From: SAR202 cluster bacterium
Lineage (GTDB): Bacteria > Chloroflexota > Dehalococcoidia > Lucifugimonadales > Lucifugimonadaceae
DNA: 49,567 nt
Reading direction: 5' to 3'
Assembly (NCBI GenBank): GCA_008373205.1
Contig: RQOS01000056.1
Span: 1 to 49,567 of the forward strand
This document shows positions 36,083-44,568 of the stretch, piece by piece. The translations under genes were made by a program, and so were the position numbers. Within the stretch, counting starts at the first letter, position 1. Each line of letters starts with the position of its first letter. Under the pieces are notes generated by a model, which did no database searches, was not told where the DNA came from, and worked only from the letters and a program-made list of their open reading frames with translations.

Positions 36083-37057
36083 ATGCTGGAAAAACAATTT
36101 GGATTATCGCCAATTGATGATATTTCTGTTTCAGAACCTGAGGTTCCTGAACTTAGTATCAGAATGATTGAAGGAACTGATACATATGGAAAATTTATCG
36201 CAGAACCCTTAGATAAAGGTTGGGGGGTTACACTTGGTAATCCACTTAGGAGAACTCTTTTATCTGGTTTACCAGGGACTGCAATTAATTGGGTAAAAAT
36301 TGAAGGAATTGAACACGAATATTCTACACTAAAAGGAATGCGTGAGGAAGTAAATGAATTCCTTATGAATGCTAAAGGTATAAGACTAAGATCTTTATCA
36401 GACAGGTCTGGAAGACTAAGATTAGAAGTTGAAGGTGAAGGAGAAGTTAAAGCTGGGGATATCATGGCAACAGCTGATTTTGAAATTGTTAATCCTGGGC
36501 ATCATCTTGCTACACTTGATTCATCTGACGCTCATCTTTCAGTTGAGTTCAGCGTTGAGCAAGGGCAAGGATATAAAAAAGCTACAGAGGAAGATGATAC
36601 AAATATTGGAGTACTACCTATTGATTCAATATTTACTCCAATTAAGAAAGCAAATTTTTCAGTACAACCAACTAGAGTTGGACAAAGATCTGATTGGGAA
36701 AGATTAACATTAGAAATTTGGACAGATGGATCAATCGATCCTCAGTCAGCTTTGCAAAAAGCATCAGAATCTTTGATGGATAACTTTTATACATTTAGTA
36801 AATTTGATCAAGCATCTGAAGAACAAAGTCCTGCAGCAGGATTGGGAATCAGTCCTGATATTTACAATACACCTGTTGAGACTTTAGATCTTTCAGCAAG
36901 AACATTAAACTGTTTGAAAAGAGCTGGAATAAATAGAGTTGGAGAAGTAATAGCTATGCCAGAAGGAGATTTATTAAAGATAAGAAACTTTGGAAGGAAA
37001 TCTTTAGATGAACTTTTTGATGTATTAGCAGAAAGAAATATGCTTCCCCAAAGTTAA
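36083..37057 (+). CDS. rpoA: DNA-directed RNA polymerase subunit alpha
   Basis: Dimerises to scaffold the polymerase core, and its C-terminal domain contacts promoters and activators. The ORF track begins at a TTG inside rpsD, but GGAGGT directly before the ATG at 36083 (MLEKQFGL) fits much better, leaving 324 residues. The N-terminal domain shows FIAEPLDKGWGVTLGNPLRR, RRTLLSGLPGTAI and STLKGMREEVNEF. The C-terminal domain shows LDLSARTLNCLKRAGINRVGE and IRNFGRKSLDELF. Confidence 0.97.
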   Translation: MLEKQFGLSPIDDISVSEPEVPELSIRMIEGTDTYGKFIAEPLDKGWGVTLGNPLRRTLLSGLPGTAINWVKIEGIEHEYSTLKGMREEVNEFLMNAKGIRLRSLSDRSGRLRLEVEGEGEVKAGDIMATADFEIVNPGHHLATLDSSDAHLSVEFSVEQGQGYKKATEEDDTNIGVLPIDSIFTPIKKANFSVQPTRVGQRSDWERLTLEIWTDGSIDPQSALQKASESLMDNFYTFSKFDQASEEQSPAAGLGISPDIYNTPVETLDLSARTLNCLKRAGINRVGEVIAMPEGDLLKIRNFGRKSLDELFDVLAERNMLPQS

Positions 37058-37070
37058 TATAGAGGAAATT

Positions 37071-37424
37071 ATGAGACACAAATTATCAAAAAATAAATTA
37101 AGTAGATCTTCTTCTCAAAGAAAAGCATTATTGAGAAATTTAGTTTCAGATACTATTAGACATGGAAAAATTACCACTACTAAAGCTAGAGCAAAAGAAG
37201 CTAGACCTATTTTGGAAAAAATGATTACCATTGCTAAAACTAAAGATTTTAATTCAATTAGAAAAGTATCAGAATTTATAACTGATAAAGCAGTTATAGA
37301 CGAACTTTTTGATAATGTATCCGTAAAGTTCAATGAAAGAAACGGTGGTTATTCTAGAATCGTTCTTTTAGGCACAAGGCAGGGTGATAATGCTGAAGTT
37401 GCAACATTAGAATTAGTTGAATAA
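37071..37424 (+). CDS. rplQ: 50S ribosomal protein L17
   Basis: Tunnel-exit protein. The 117 residues show MRHKLSKNKLSRSSSQRKAL, LLRNLVSDTIRHGKITTTKA, KARAKEARPILEKMITIAK and NGGYSRIVLLGTRQGDNAE. AGAGGAAATT precedes the ATG. The next gene, truA, starts from a TTG within its last eight bases. Confidence 0.97.
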   Translation: MRHKLSKNKLSRSSSQRKALLRNLVSDTIRHGKITTTKARAKEARPILEKMITIAKTKDFNSIRKVSEFITDKAVIDELFDNVSVKFNERNGGYSRIVLLGTRQGDNAEVATLELVE

Positions 37425-38163
37425 AATAATTAGTAATATTTGTGTTTCAATATCCTATGACGGTTCAGATTTTTTTGGCTCTCAATCTCAAATTAATTTA
37501 AGAACTGTTCAATCCGAAGTTTCAAAAAATTTAGATTTAATTTTTGGAAATTATAATGATCTTACCTTTGCATCAAGAACAGATAAAGGAGTAAATGCAA
37601 ATCTACAATATTTTGGATTCAAAAAATCTGACATAGATATATCTGAGATTTTTTCAAAATTTAATCAACTTACTAATAAACTACCAGATGATATTATAGC
37701 TCGAAAAATCTATCTAATGCCGACTGGTTTTAATGTAAGAAAAGATGTTTCAAAAAGAACTTATTCCTATAAAATTTTGGATCAAAAATTAATTAATTTA
37801 TTGGATGTTGAAAAAATGATTTTTGCATCTAAATTTTTAGTTGGAGAACATAATTTTAGATCATTTGCGGGTAGAAATGCAAAAGATAAATTTTACAGAG
37901 AAATTTTTGACGTAACAATTAAAAGTACTGATCAAGAAGTAGAATTTCAAATATCTGGTAAATCTTTTATTCATCAACAAATTAGAAGAATAATCTTTTC
38001 ACTCTTAAGGATAGGTCTTGATAAGGAAGATACTGATTGGTTGTCAAACTTGATCAACTTTCCTATTAAAGGAGGATCTAAAGGGGTAGTTTCTTCTAAT
38101 AATCTTACTTTGAAAGAAGTTTTATATGATAAAAAACACCAAAAAATACTAGAAAAAGTGTAG
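37417..38163 (+). CDS. truA: tRNA pseudouridine(38-40) synthase
   Basis: Isomerises uridines 38-40 in the anticodon stem-loop. The N-terminal VSISYDGSDFFGSQSQ and the catalytic Asp region FASRTDKGVNANLQY are clear, followed by RKDVSKRTYSYKI, FVGEHNFRSFAG-like FLVGEHNFRSFAGRN and SFIHQQIRRIIFSLLRIG. The 248 residues match. The TTG start overlapping rplQ is the only suitable codon, since the conserved first strand begins a few residues later. This is the standard position between rplQ and rplM. Confidence 0.94.
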   Translation: MNKIISNICVSISYDGSDFFGSQSQINLRTVQSEVSKNLDLIFGNYNDLTFASRTDKGVNANLQYFGFKKSDIDISEIFSKFNQLTNKLPDDIIARKIYLMPTGFNVRKDVSKRTYSYKILDQKLINLLDVEKMIFASKFLVGEHNFRSFAGRNAKDKFYREIFDVTIKSTDQEVEFQISGKSFIHQQIRRIIFSLLRIGLDKEDTDWLSNLINFPIKGGSKGVVSSNNLTLKEVLYDKKHQKILEKV

Positions 38164-38190
38164 AATTAAGTTTTACAAAAAAATTACATT

Positions 38191-38667
38191 ATGGCTTTTA
38201 AATTAAAACATTATTCTATAAAGGAAAGTTCACCTGATAATGCATCTTGGATTTTGATTGATGCTGATGGTGAAACTTTGGGCAGATTATCTACTAATAT
38301 AGCTATGATTCTTATGGGAAAGAATAAACCAAATTATATCCCAAATGATCTAACTGGAGATTATGTAGTTGTTATAAATGCATCTAAGGTAAATGTTACA
38401 GGCAAGAAATTTGAAAACAAAACATATATTACTCATACAACCAAACCAGGTAGTACAAAAGAAAAGAAATTCTCCGACTTAATTGAAAATAATCCAGAAT
38501 ATATAATTCAAAAATCTGTTAAGGGAATGTTACCTAAAAATAAACTAGCCGCAAGAATGTTAAAAAGACTAAAAGTTTATGCAAATAATGAACACCCACA
38601 TGAGGCTCAGTTCAAAGATAAAGATTCAAAAAACCAAAACTCAAAAGAGGTAGAAGTTGACAACTAA
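38191..38667 (+). CDS. rplM: 50S ribosomal protein L13
   Basis: Early-assembly 50S protein. Conserved: SWILIDADGETLGRLSTNIA, NKPNYIPNDLTGDYVVVINA, SKVNVTGKKFENKTYITHT and VKGMLPKNKLAARMLKRLKV, then YANNEHPHEAQ. At 158 residues it is about 15 longer than usual through a charged tail (DKDSKNQNSKEVEVDN). No Shine-Dalgarno is evident. It overlaps rpsI by 11 bases. Confidence 0.95.
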   Translation: MAFKLKHYSIKESSPDNASWILIDADGETLGRLSTNIAMILMGKNKPNYIPNDLTGDYVVVINASKVNVTGKKFENKTYITHTTKPGSTKEKKFSDLIENNPEYIIQKSVKGMLPKNKLAARMLKRLKVYANNEHPHEAQFKDKDSKNQNSKEVEVDN

Positions 38668-39052
38668 AAAGAAATATTTTTATGGTACTGGAAAAAGAAA
38701 AGCATCTATTGCTAGAGTAAAAGTATTTAGTACTGCTGGAAATATTATAGTTAATGGTAAAGATATTAAAGAAGCCCTAGGCATGGATGACTTAGTAAAC
38801 ATAGCCTTGCTTCCACTAAGGTTAACTGATAATGATAAGCTCTCTGCAGAAATTAAAACTCATGGTGGAGGATTATCTGGTCAATCTGGAGCTATATCTC
38901 TTGGGCTTGCTCGTGCATTATGTGAAATGGATGAAACCCTTAGACCAAAACTGAAGTCAAATGGTTTGCTAACTAGAGATTCTAGAGTGAAAGAAAGTAA
39001 AAAATACGGTCTTAAAAAAGCTAGAAAAGCTCCTCAGTATACTAAGCGTTAA
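38657..39052 (+). CDS. rpsI: 30S ribosomal protein S9
   Basis: 30S head protein whose C-terminal tail reaches the P-site tRNA. The TTG start gives KKYFYGTGKRKASIARVKVF at the N-terminus. Other motifs are VNIALLPLRLTD-like DDLVNIALLPLRLTDN, KTHGGGLSGQSGAISLGLAR and RVKESKKYGLKKARKAPQYT, ending in the invariant KR. The 131 residues are normal. It is the last gene of the plus-strand superoperon; prmC ends two bases beyond it on the other strand. Confidence 0.96.
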   Translation: MTTKKKYFYGTGKRKASIARVKVFSTAGNIIVNGKDIKEALGMDDLVNIALLPLRLTDNDKLSAEIKTHGGGLSGQSGAISLGLARALCEMDETLRPKLKSNGLLTRDSRVKESKKYGLKKARKAPQYTKR

Positions 39053-39054
39053 AA

Positions 39055-39897
39055 CTAAGTTATAGACACAAATCTTATATTTGAATTTAAGTCTTTTATA
39101 AAAGTTTTCTTTTTGTTTGGATAATACTTATTAGTAAGAATTTTTGTTTCTTCATAGATCTGACTATCAATCTCAATTAATATATAGGAAGCATTATTTT
39201 TATTTATTTCAGATTCCCATTCAAAAATTTCTTTAATAACTTCTATTCCATTAGTTCCTCCGTCTAAAGCCAAAGAGGGCTCATTTTTCACATCAATTGG
39301 CAAATTACTTAAATTAGCAGATTTTATATATGGTGGATTACTTAAAACAAAGTCTATAGAGTCTAATTTACTATTCTTTATTTCATCATTAATAAGAGTG
39401 ATTTTTGATTTATGGATAAAAATATTTTTTTTAGCTACTTCTATAGCTTTAGAACTTTTGTCTAAGGCATAAAATTCTAAGTACGGTATTTTTTTTTCTA
39501 GTATTATAGGAATAACTCCACTCCCAGTTCCAATATCTAGCAATCTTTTACCTTTAATTTTAGAATCTTTATAAAAATCTATGAATTTTTTTACTAATTC
39601 TTCCGTTTCAAATCTTGGTATTAATACGTTCTCATTAACATAAAATTTTTCATTAAAAAAAACTCTTTCATTTGTTATATAAGCTAAAGGAATTCCTTTA
39701 ATTCTTTTTGAAATAAATTTATCTATTTGAATTAAATGATTTTCTGAAACCAGAAAGTTATTTTCTGTAATAATTTCAATATTAGATTTTTTTAATGAAT
39801 ATGATAATAAGCTTATAGTTTCTTGATCATAATCTATAATTCCAGCATCCATTAGTTTTTTTTTATAAAACTTTTTTAAGTAGGCTAGATTTTTCAT
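39055..39897 (-). CDS. prmC: Release factor glutamine methyltransferase
   Basis: Methylates the GGQ glutamine of RF1/RF2 using SAM. Domains: an N-terminal helical RF-binding part (about 1-75) and a Rossmann methyltransferase with LLDIGTGSGVIPIILEK (SAM loop), YALDKSSKAIEVAKKN and the catalytic FVLSNPPYIKS (NPPY). FFNEKFYVNENVLIPRFETE is also typical. The 280 residues fit. Its ATG overlaps the end of prfA, its substrate, by four bases, a very common pairing. A long Lys-rich, low-GC sequence shows no defect. Confidence 0.94.
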   Translation of the reverse strand: MKNLAYLKKFYKKKLMDAGIIDYDQETISLLSYSLKKSNIEIITENNFLVSENHLIQIDKFISKRIKGIPLAYITNERVFFNEKFYVNENVLIPRFETEELVKKFIDFYKDSKIKGKRLLDIGTGSGVIPIILEKKIPYLEFYALDKSSKAIEVAKKNIFIHKSKITLINDEIKNSKLDSIDFVLSNPPYIKSANLSNLPIDVKNEPSLALDGGTNGIEVIKEIFEWESEINKNNASYILIEIDSQIYEETKILTNKYYPNKKKTFIKDLNSNIRFVSIT

Positions 39898-40979
39898 TCA
39901 TTAGATTTATTTGAGATCATTTTTTTAGCTTGTTCGTCCTTCATTAATGGTTCTATTATTTCATCAATTAACCCATCCATGAATTCAGATAACCTGTGAG
40001 AGGTTAGTTTTATTCTATGATCAGTTATTCTACCTTGAGGATAGTTATAGGTACGTATTTTCTCTGATCTTCCACCAGAACCTACTTGAGATTTTCTCGC
40101 TTCAGACCTTTCATTTTGTTGTTTCTGAATTTCCAAATCCCATAATTTAGACTTTAATATTTCCATTGCTTGTATTTTATTTTGCAACTGAGATCTCTCA
40201 TTCTGACAAGAAACAACAATACCTGACGGGGAGTGAGTTAGCCTTATTGCAGTAGCAACTTTGTTCACATTTTGACCACCTGCTCCACCTGAGTGAAATA
40301 CATCCGTTCTTATATCGTCATCTTTAATCTCAATATCTATCTCCTCAGATTTAGGTAATACAGCGACTGTTGCGGTTGATGTATGAATCCTACCTTGTGA
40401 TTCTGTCTTTGGTACTCTTTGTACTCTATGAACTCCGCTCTCATGTTTTAGTTTAGAAAATGTTCCTTCTCCAGAAATTTCAACAACAATCTCTTTTATT
40501 CCACCTGTCTCACTATAACTAGAGCTTAAGATATTCATTTTCCACTTTTGGTTTTCTGCGTATCTTGTGTACATTCTTAATAAATCATTTCCAAAAATGG
40601 CTGCTTCATCTCCCCCTGTTCCTGCTCTTATTTCTATGATTGCATCGGCTTCGTCTGTAGCATCTTTTGGAATAAGAGCTAAATTTAATTCTTCGTATAT
40701 TTTCGCAAGTTCTTTTTCTAATTCTTCATTTTCACTACTAGCTAATTCAGACATATCTATATCTTCACTATCAATTAATTCTTTATTTTCATTGATTTCA
40801 TTTGAAATATTTTGATAAGAATTCCATAGAACATTTACATTTTCTAAGTTTCTATATTCTTTTGAGATTTTAGTCATTTGAACCTGGTTTGATATTATTT
40901 CAGGTTTAGTCATCATAACTTCAAGATCCTTAAATCTAGTTTTTATCTCTTCTAATCTATTTAACATCCAATCTTCCAT
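39894..40979 (-). CDS. prfA: Peptide chain release factor 1
   Basis: Recognises UAA and UAG and triggers peptide release. The 361 residues contain the N-terminal coiled coil, IIEIRAGTGGDEAAIFGNDL, VHRVQRVPKTESQGRIHTST, the catalytic GGQ in HSGGAGGQNVNKVATAIRLT, and KIRTYNYPQGRITDHR. The codon-reading PxT motif appears as RVPKTE at the end of RVQRVPKTE-like sequence and could not be separately verified. Translation may begin at the second Met (MLNRLEEIKTRF), which matches homologues. It follows hisS by 13 bases. Confidence 0.96.
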   Translation of the reverse strand: MEDWMLNRLEEIKTRFKDLEVMMTKPEIISNQVQMTKISKEYRNLENVNVLWNSYQNISNEINENKELIDSEDIDMSELASSENEELEKELAKIYEELNLALIPKDATDEADAIIEIRAGTGGDEAAIFGNDLLRMYTRYAENQKWKMNILSSSYSETGGIKEIVVEISGEGTFSKLKHESGVHRVQRVPKTESQGRIHTSTATVAVLPKSEEIDIEIKDDDIRTDVFHSGGAGGQNVNKVATAIRLTHSPSGIVVSCQNERSQLQNKIQAMEILKSKLWDLEIQKQQNERSEARKSQVGSGGRSEKIRTYNYPQGRITDHRIKLTSHRLSEFMDGLIDEIIEPLMKDEQAKKMISNKSNE

Positions 40980-40992
40980 AATAAAGCTTTCT

Positions 40993-42264
40993 TCAAGAAT
41001 TTAAGATTTTCTTTAGTTGATTCATATCGTCTATATCTATTTCAAATTGTTCAGATTTTGTTTGGAGTAATTTTACGGATAACTTTTGATTTTCTAATTC
41101 ATTTTTACCAATAAAAACTGCTGATTTTGAATTTATATTATTTGCAAATCTCATCTGAGCTTTTATAGACTTCTTAGGAGCAATTATTGTTCTAATATTA
41201 CTATTTCTTAGATTATTTGCTATTTGAACTGATTCGATTCTTAGATTTTCATCAGTAACAATTATTACAGCATCAACATAATTTTTTTCTACATCAATAT
41301 TCTTCTTTAGTTCATTTACAACTCTTTCTATTCCCATTGCAAACCCCACAGCAGGTGTATCTTGACCTCCTAGAATTTTAATTAGAGGATCGTATCTACC
41401 TCCTCCGAGTAGAACCCCCTGAGGGCCTAAAGAGTCACTTGTATATTCAAAAACTGTTTTATTATAATAATCTAACCCTCTAACCAATCGATTATTAATC
41501 TTATAATTAAATTTCTTATCATGTGAACGCAATTCTTCTAAATTTAATATTAGGTTTTCATGATGCCCTAAGCTTTCAGAAGAAATAAAATCTAATGTTT
41601 TGGGTGCTTCTTCAGAAATTTTTATTGTTATATCTTCTTTTGAGTCTAATATTCTTAGTGGAGATCTTTCAAATCTAAGCTTATCTACTTTTGGTAAATC
41701 ATTAATATATTTACTAAAATATTTTTTTAATTCTTCAGTATAAATAAATCTATCTTTAGAATCTCCTAAAGAATTGACGTTAAGTAAGACATTATTAAAA
41801 TTTAGATTACTCAATATATCCCAAGCTATTTTTATAACTTCAAAATCTACATCTGGCGAATCGTCTCCAATGCATTCAATTCCAAATTGATGAAATTGTC
41901 TATATCTTCCTGATTGAGGCCTTTCATACCTAAACATTGGACCATAGTAAAAAAGTCTTGAAGGTAAAGTAGTATTATGCAATCCATTCTCTATAAATGC
42001 TCTGCAAACACCAGCAGTGTTTTCTGGTCTCAGGCTAATATTATCTCCACCTTTATCATCAAATGAATACATTTCTTTTTCAACAATATCAGTGTCTTCT
42101 CCTACTGTTCTTTCAAACAAACCAGATTCTTCAAATATAGGTGTTTCAATATATCTGTAACCAAACAACCTTGCTGTTTCAAAACAGGTTTGCTGAACCT
42201 TATTCCAGATTCCTTCTTCTTCTGGAAGAATATCGAATGTTCCTCTTTGAGCTTTATAATTCAA
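40993..42264 (-). CDS. hisS: Histidyl-tRNA synthetase
   Basis: Class II synthetase charging tRNA-His. Motif 2 is RLFYYGPMFRYERPQSGRYRQFHQFG (seen in pieces); the histidine loops are LRPENTAGVCRAF and RGLDYYNKTVFEY; motif 3 includes GRYDPLIKILGG and PAVGFAMGIERV. The C-terminal anticodon-binding domain starts at about 330. The 423 residues are standard. The start is TTG, two bases after the IMP dehydrogenase-like gene stops, with GGTTCATAAAC before it. Confidence 0.95.
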   Translation of the reverse strand: MNYKAQRGTFDILPEEEGIWNKVQQTCFETARLFGYRYIETPIFEESGLFERTVGEDTDIVEKEMYSFDDKGGDNISLRPENTAGVCRAFIENGLHNTTLPSRLFYYGPMFRYERPQSGRYRQFHQFGIECIGDDSPDVDFEVIKIAWDILSNLNFNNVLLNVNSLGDSKDRFIYTEELKKYFSKYINDLPKVDKLRFERSPLRILDSKEDITIKISEEAPKTLDFISSESLGHHENLILNLEELRSHDKKFNYKINNRLVRGLDYYNKTVFEYTSDSLGPQGVLLGGGRYDPLIKILGGQDTPAVGFAMGIERVVNELKKNIDVEKNYVDAVIIVTDENLRIESVQIANNLRNSNIRTIIAPKKSIKAQMRFANNINSKSAVFIGKNELENQKLSVKLLQTKSEQFEIDIDDMNQLKKILNS

Positions 42265-42266
42265 GT

Positions 42267-43397
42267 TTATGAACCTAATCCTGATAATTGGTATGTCTTA
42301 CCTTCAGTTTTTATTGTAGGGGCATAAATAAGAGTACCATCATGCATTTCTCTAACCTTTTCAGCTCCTAGCATCCCCATACAAACTCGTAAGGCTCCGA
42401 TAAGGTTTCTAGTTCCATCAGTTTTTGAAGATGGTCCAAAAAGTAGTTCCTTGATTGAGTATTCTTGCTTATTTACTATTCTTGTACCTCTAGGTAAAGA
42501 TTCGTGAGGAGTAGCCATTCCCCAGTGATTTCCTTTTGCTGGAGATTCAAAGGTCTTTGAAAAAGGTGATCCTATCATAACAGCATCAGCTCCAGCTACA
42601 AAAGATTTACAAAGTTCTCCACCTGTTCGGATACCCCCATCAGTTATTATAGAAACATATCTGCCAGTTAGCTTAAAATAATCATCTCTTGCGCTTGAGC
42701 ATTCTAATGTAGCAGATACTTGAGGAACCCCTACGCCTAGCACTTCTCTACTTGTACAGGCTGAACCTGGACCAACTCCAACTAAAATTCCATGTATTCC
42801 TGTCTCCATCAATTCTCTGGAAACATTATATGTAACAGTATTTCCAACAATAATTGGAACTTTAATAGATTCAACTATCTTTGATAGTACTAAGCCTTCT
42901 AAGCTCTTTGAGTTATGCCTTGCAGTAGTAACTGTAGATTGGATAACTATTGAATCGCATCCTGCTTCTACTGCCACAGGTGCAAAACGTTTGGTTGAAG
43001 CCGGAACAAATGATGCAAAACATCTTGAGTTACTAGCTTTTATTTTTTTTATTACATCACCTATTAAGTTTTCCTTAACTGGAGCTGTATAAATTTTTTG
43101 AAGAATTTCAGTTGCTTCTTTTTGGCTAGCTTTGGAAATCTCTTCATATATTTCTTCAGTATCTTCGTATCTGACATGAATTCCATCAAGATTAATTACA
43201 CCTACACCACCAAGATCAGATATCTCTTTTGAAAAATTAGGATTTACTACACTATCCATAGCTGATGCAAATATAGGTATTTCTAGTTCTAAGTTATCTA
43301 TATTTATTTTTGTATCAACTAGCTCTGGGTTTATAGTTATTTCTCCAGGAACTATAGCAACATCATCATACCCATATGTTTGTTCAATAGTTTTCAA
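42267..43397 (-). CDS. guaB3: GuaB3-type IMP dehydrogenase family protein
   Basis: TIM-barrel enzyme of the IMPDH family, presumably oxidising IMP to XMP for guanine nucleotides. It lacks the CBS pair: the barrel runs straight through 376 residues. Signatures: YGYDDVAIVPGEITINPELV, PIFASAMDSVVNP, GVGVINLDG, the Cys loop VGVGPGSACTSREVLGVGVP, ITDGGIRTGGELCKSFVAGA and the flap-region RGTRIVNKQEYS. Canonical GuaB has GPGSICTTR, so the Cys loop is intact but varied. GuaB3 members are known from Actinobacteria, Chloroflexi and Cyanobacteria. TTG start with GGGAGAG upstream. Confidence 0.87.
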   Translation of the reverse strand: MKTIEQTYGYDDVAIVPGEITINPELVDTKINIDNLELEIPIFASAMDSVVNPNFSKEISDLGGVGVINLDGIHVRYEDTEEIYEEISKASQKEATEILQKIYTAPVKENLIGDVIKKIKASNSRCFASFVPASTKRFAPVAVEAGCDSIVIQSTVTTARHNSKSLEGLVLSKIVESIKVPIIVGNTVTYNVSRELMETGIHGILVGVGPGSACTSREVLGVGVPQVSATLECSSARDDYFKLTGRYVSIITDGGIRTGGELCKSFVAGADAVMIGSPFSKTFESPAKGNHWGMATPHESLPRGTRIVNKQEYSIKELLFGPSSKTDGTRNLIGALRVCMGMLGAEKVREMHDGTLIYAPTIKTEGKTYQLSGLGS

Positions 43398-43399
43398 AA

Positions 43400-44266
43400 T
43401 TACTCTCCCATTAATTTTTCTAAATCTTGAATTATTTCCGAAAGGTACAACTCATAATTTTTGTTTTGATAATTTAATATTTTATTTGATTTATCTGAAT
43501 CGTACCATGAAAAATGACCTTCCTCTTTTTGGTAATTTGCATTTTCCATACCAACTTCCAAAATTTCAAAATAATCCTTAACATATTTTTCTCCAGACAT
43601 TTGCCATGTTTTACCACCACTTATATTAAGTATTTGTTTGTAAGATTTTTTATTTCCTACACTATTGCATATAGAATCAACTACATCATCTCTATGAATA
43701 AATTCAATGTTTTGATTACTCATAAATGGCCATTCTGCAGGAGGCTCTTGAAATATCGGAATAGAAACTCCTGAAATTCTTAGAACAGTAAAATTTAAAG
43801 TTGAAGATGTAACTATTTCTTCAGATTGAAATTTGGTCAATGCATAATTATCATCTGGATTTGGATTACTAATTTCGGTTATTGTTTTATTATCTGTATT
43901 TTTACCATAAATACTTACTGAAGAGCTGAAAATAAAATGAATCGAAGGGTTATGCTCTTGAATAACTTCTACTATTTTTTTTGTACCGTCTACATTTACT
44001 TTTTTGGCTAACTCTTCATTTTCATTAGCAAGAGGTGGCAATATAGCAGCTAAATGAACAACAGAATCTACATCAGATATACCAGATAAAAGATCTGATT
44101 CATTGTTTAAGTCACCCTTAATTATTTCAGTTTTTTTAGGATCAAAGCCGTCATAATTAGCCGAAGGGAGATCAAATATTTTTACAATAAAACCTTTGGA
44201 AATTAGCTTTTCAGTTACCAATCGCCCCATACTGCCAGCACCACCTGTAACAAGTACTTTACTCAC
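43400..44266 (-). CDS. NAD-dependent epimerase/dehydratase (extended SDR)
   Basis: Extended short-chain dehydrogenase with the Rossmann motif VLVTGGAGSMGRLVTEKL, DSVVHLAAILPP, FIFSSSVSIYGKN (catalytic Ser region) and the Tyr-Lys pair in DNYALTKFQSEEIV. It therefore has a complete catalytic set, probably acting on a nucleotide sugar or similar polyol. The 288 residues are a little short for sugar epimerases. The start is GTG, sharing one base with the stop of the small upstream ORF (TAGTG). The substrate cannot be predicted. It precedes the guaB3-like gene by two bases. Confidence 0.82.
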   Translation of the reverse strand: MSKVLVTGGAGSMGRLVTEKLISKGFIVKIFDLPSANYDGFDPKKTEIIKGDLNNESDLLSGISDVDSVVHLAAILPPLANENEELAKKVNVDGTKKIVEVIQEHNPSIHFIFSSSVSIYGKNTDNKTITEISNPNPDDNYALTKFQSEEIVTSSTLNFTVLRISGVSIPIFQEPPAEWPFMSNQNIEFIHRDDVVDSICNSVGNKKSYKQILNISGGKTWQMSGEKYVKDYFEILEVGMENANYQKEEGHFSWYDSDKSNKILNYQNKNYELYLSEIIQDLEKLMGE

Positions 44267-44550
44267 TATGTTAATACTGTGCCTGGAGCATCAGCCTTAT
44301 CTTCTATTTCTTTTATTATTTTCTCAATTTCAGCCATATTTTGTTCATTTGCATCTGACTTCATTTTTTCAGTAGCTTTGAAAAGCATATTTGCAGAGGG
44401 TAAACCTGCTAAAGATTGAAAGAAAAACTTATCTTTTTGAGCATCAAGTTTATCCAAACCAGAATTTATTCTTTCTCCAAAATCTGAGTTCTCACTTAGA
44501 TCTTTCATATTATTCATTGCTTTTTCTAGTAAATCCTGTGCTCTTCCCAT
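44266..44550 (-). CDS. Small helical protein of unknown function
   Basis: I do not recognise this 94-residue protein. It is highly charged and looks mostly helical, with two amphipathic stretches (RAQDLLEKAMNNMKDLSE and AEIEKIIKEIEDKADAP) around a more hydrophobic centre (FFFQSLAGLPSANMLF). There is no signal peptide, membrane segment or cysteine. It lies 18 bases behind the DUF362 gene and shares a base with the epimerase start, so its place in the operon supports a real gene. A scaffold or assembly partner of the DUF362 protein is conceivable but unproven. Confidence 0.7.
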   Translation of the reverse strand: MGRAQDLLEKAMNNMKDLSENSDFGERINSGLDKLDAQKDKFFFQSLAGLPSANMLFKATEKMKSDANEQNMAEIEKIIKEIEDKADAPGTVLT

Positions 44551-44568
44551 ATTTTTGCTCCTAGATAA

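Noticed and set aside
36070-36465. 131-residue minus-strand ORF opposite rpoA
   Set aside because: Shadow of rpoA; Ser/Pro/Leu-rich with no family pattern, and rpoA is unambiguous.
36429-36707. 92-residue plus-strand ORF inside rpoA
   Set aside because: Second-frame translation of rpoA without any motif or ribosome site.
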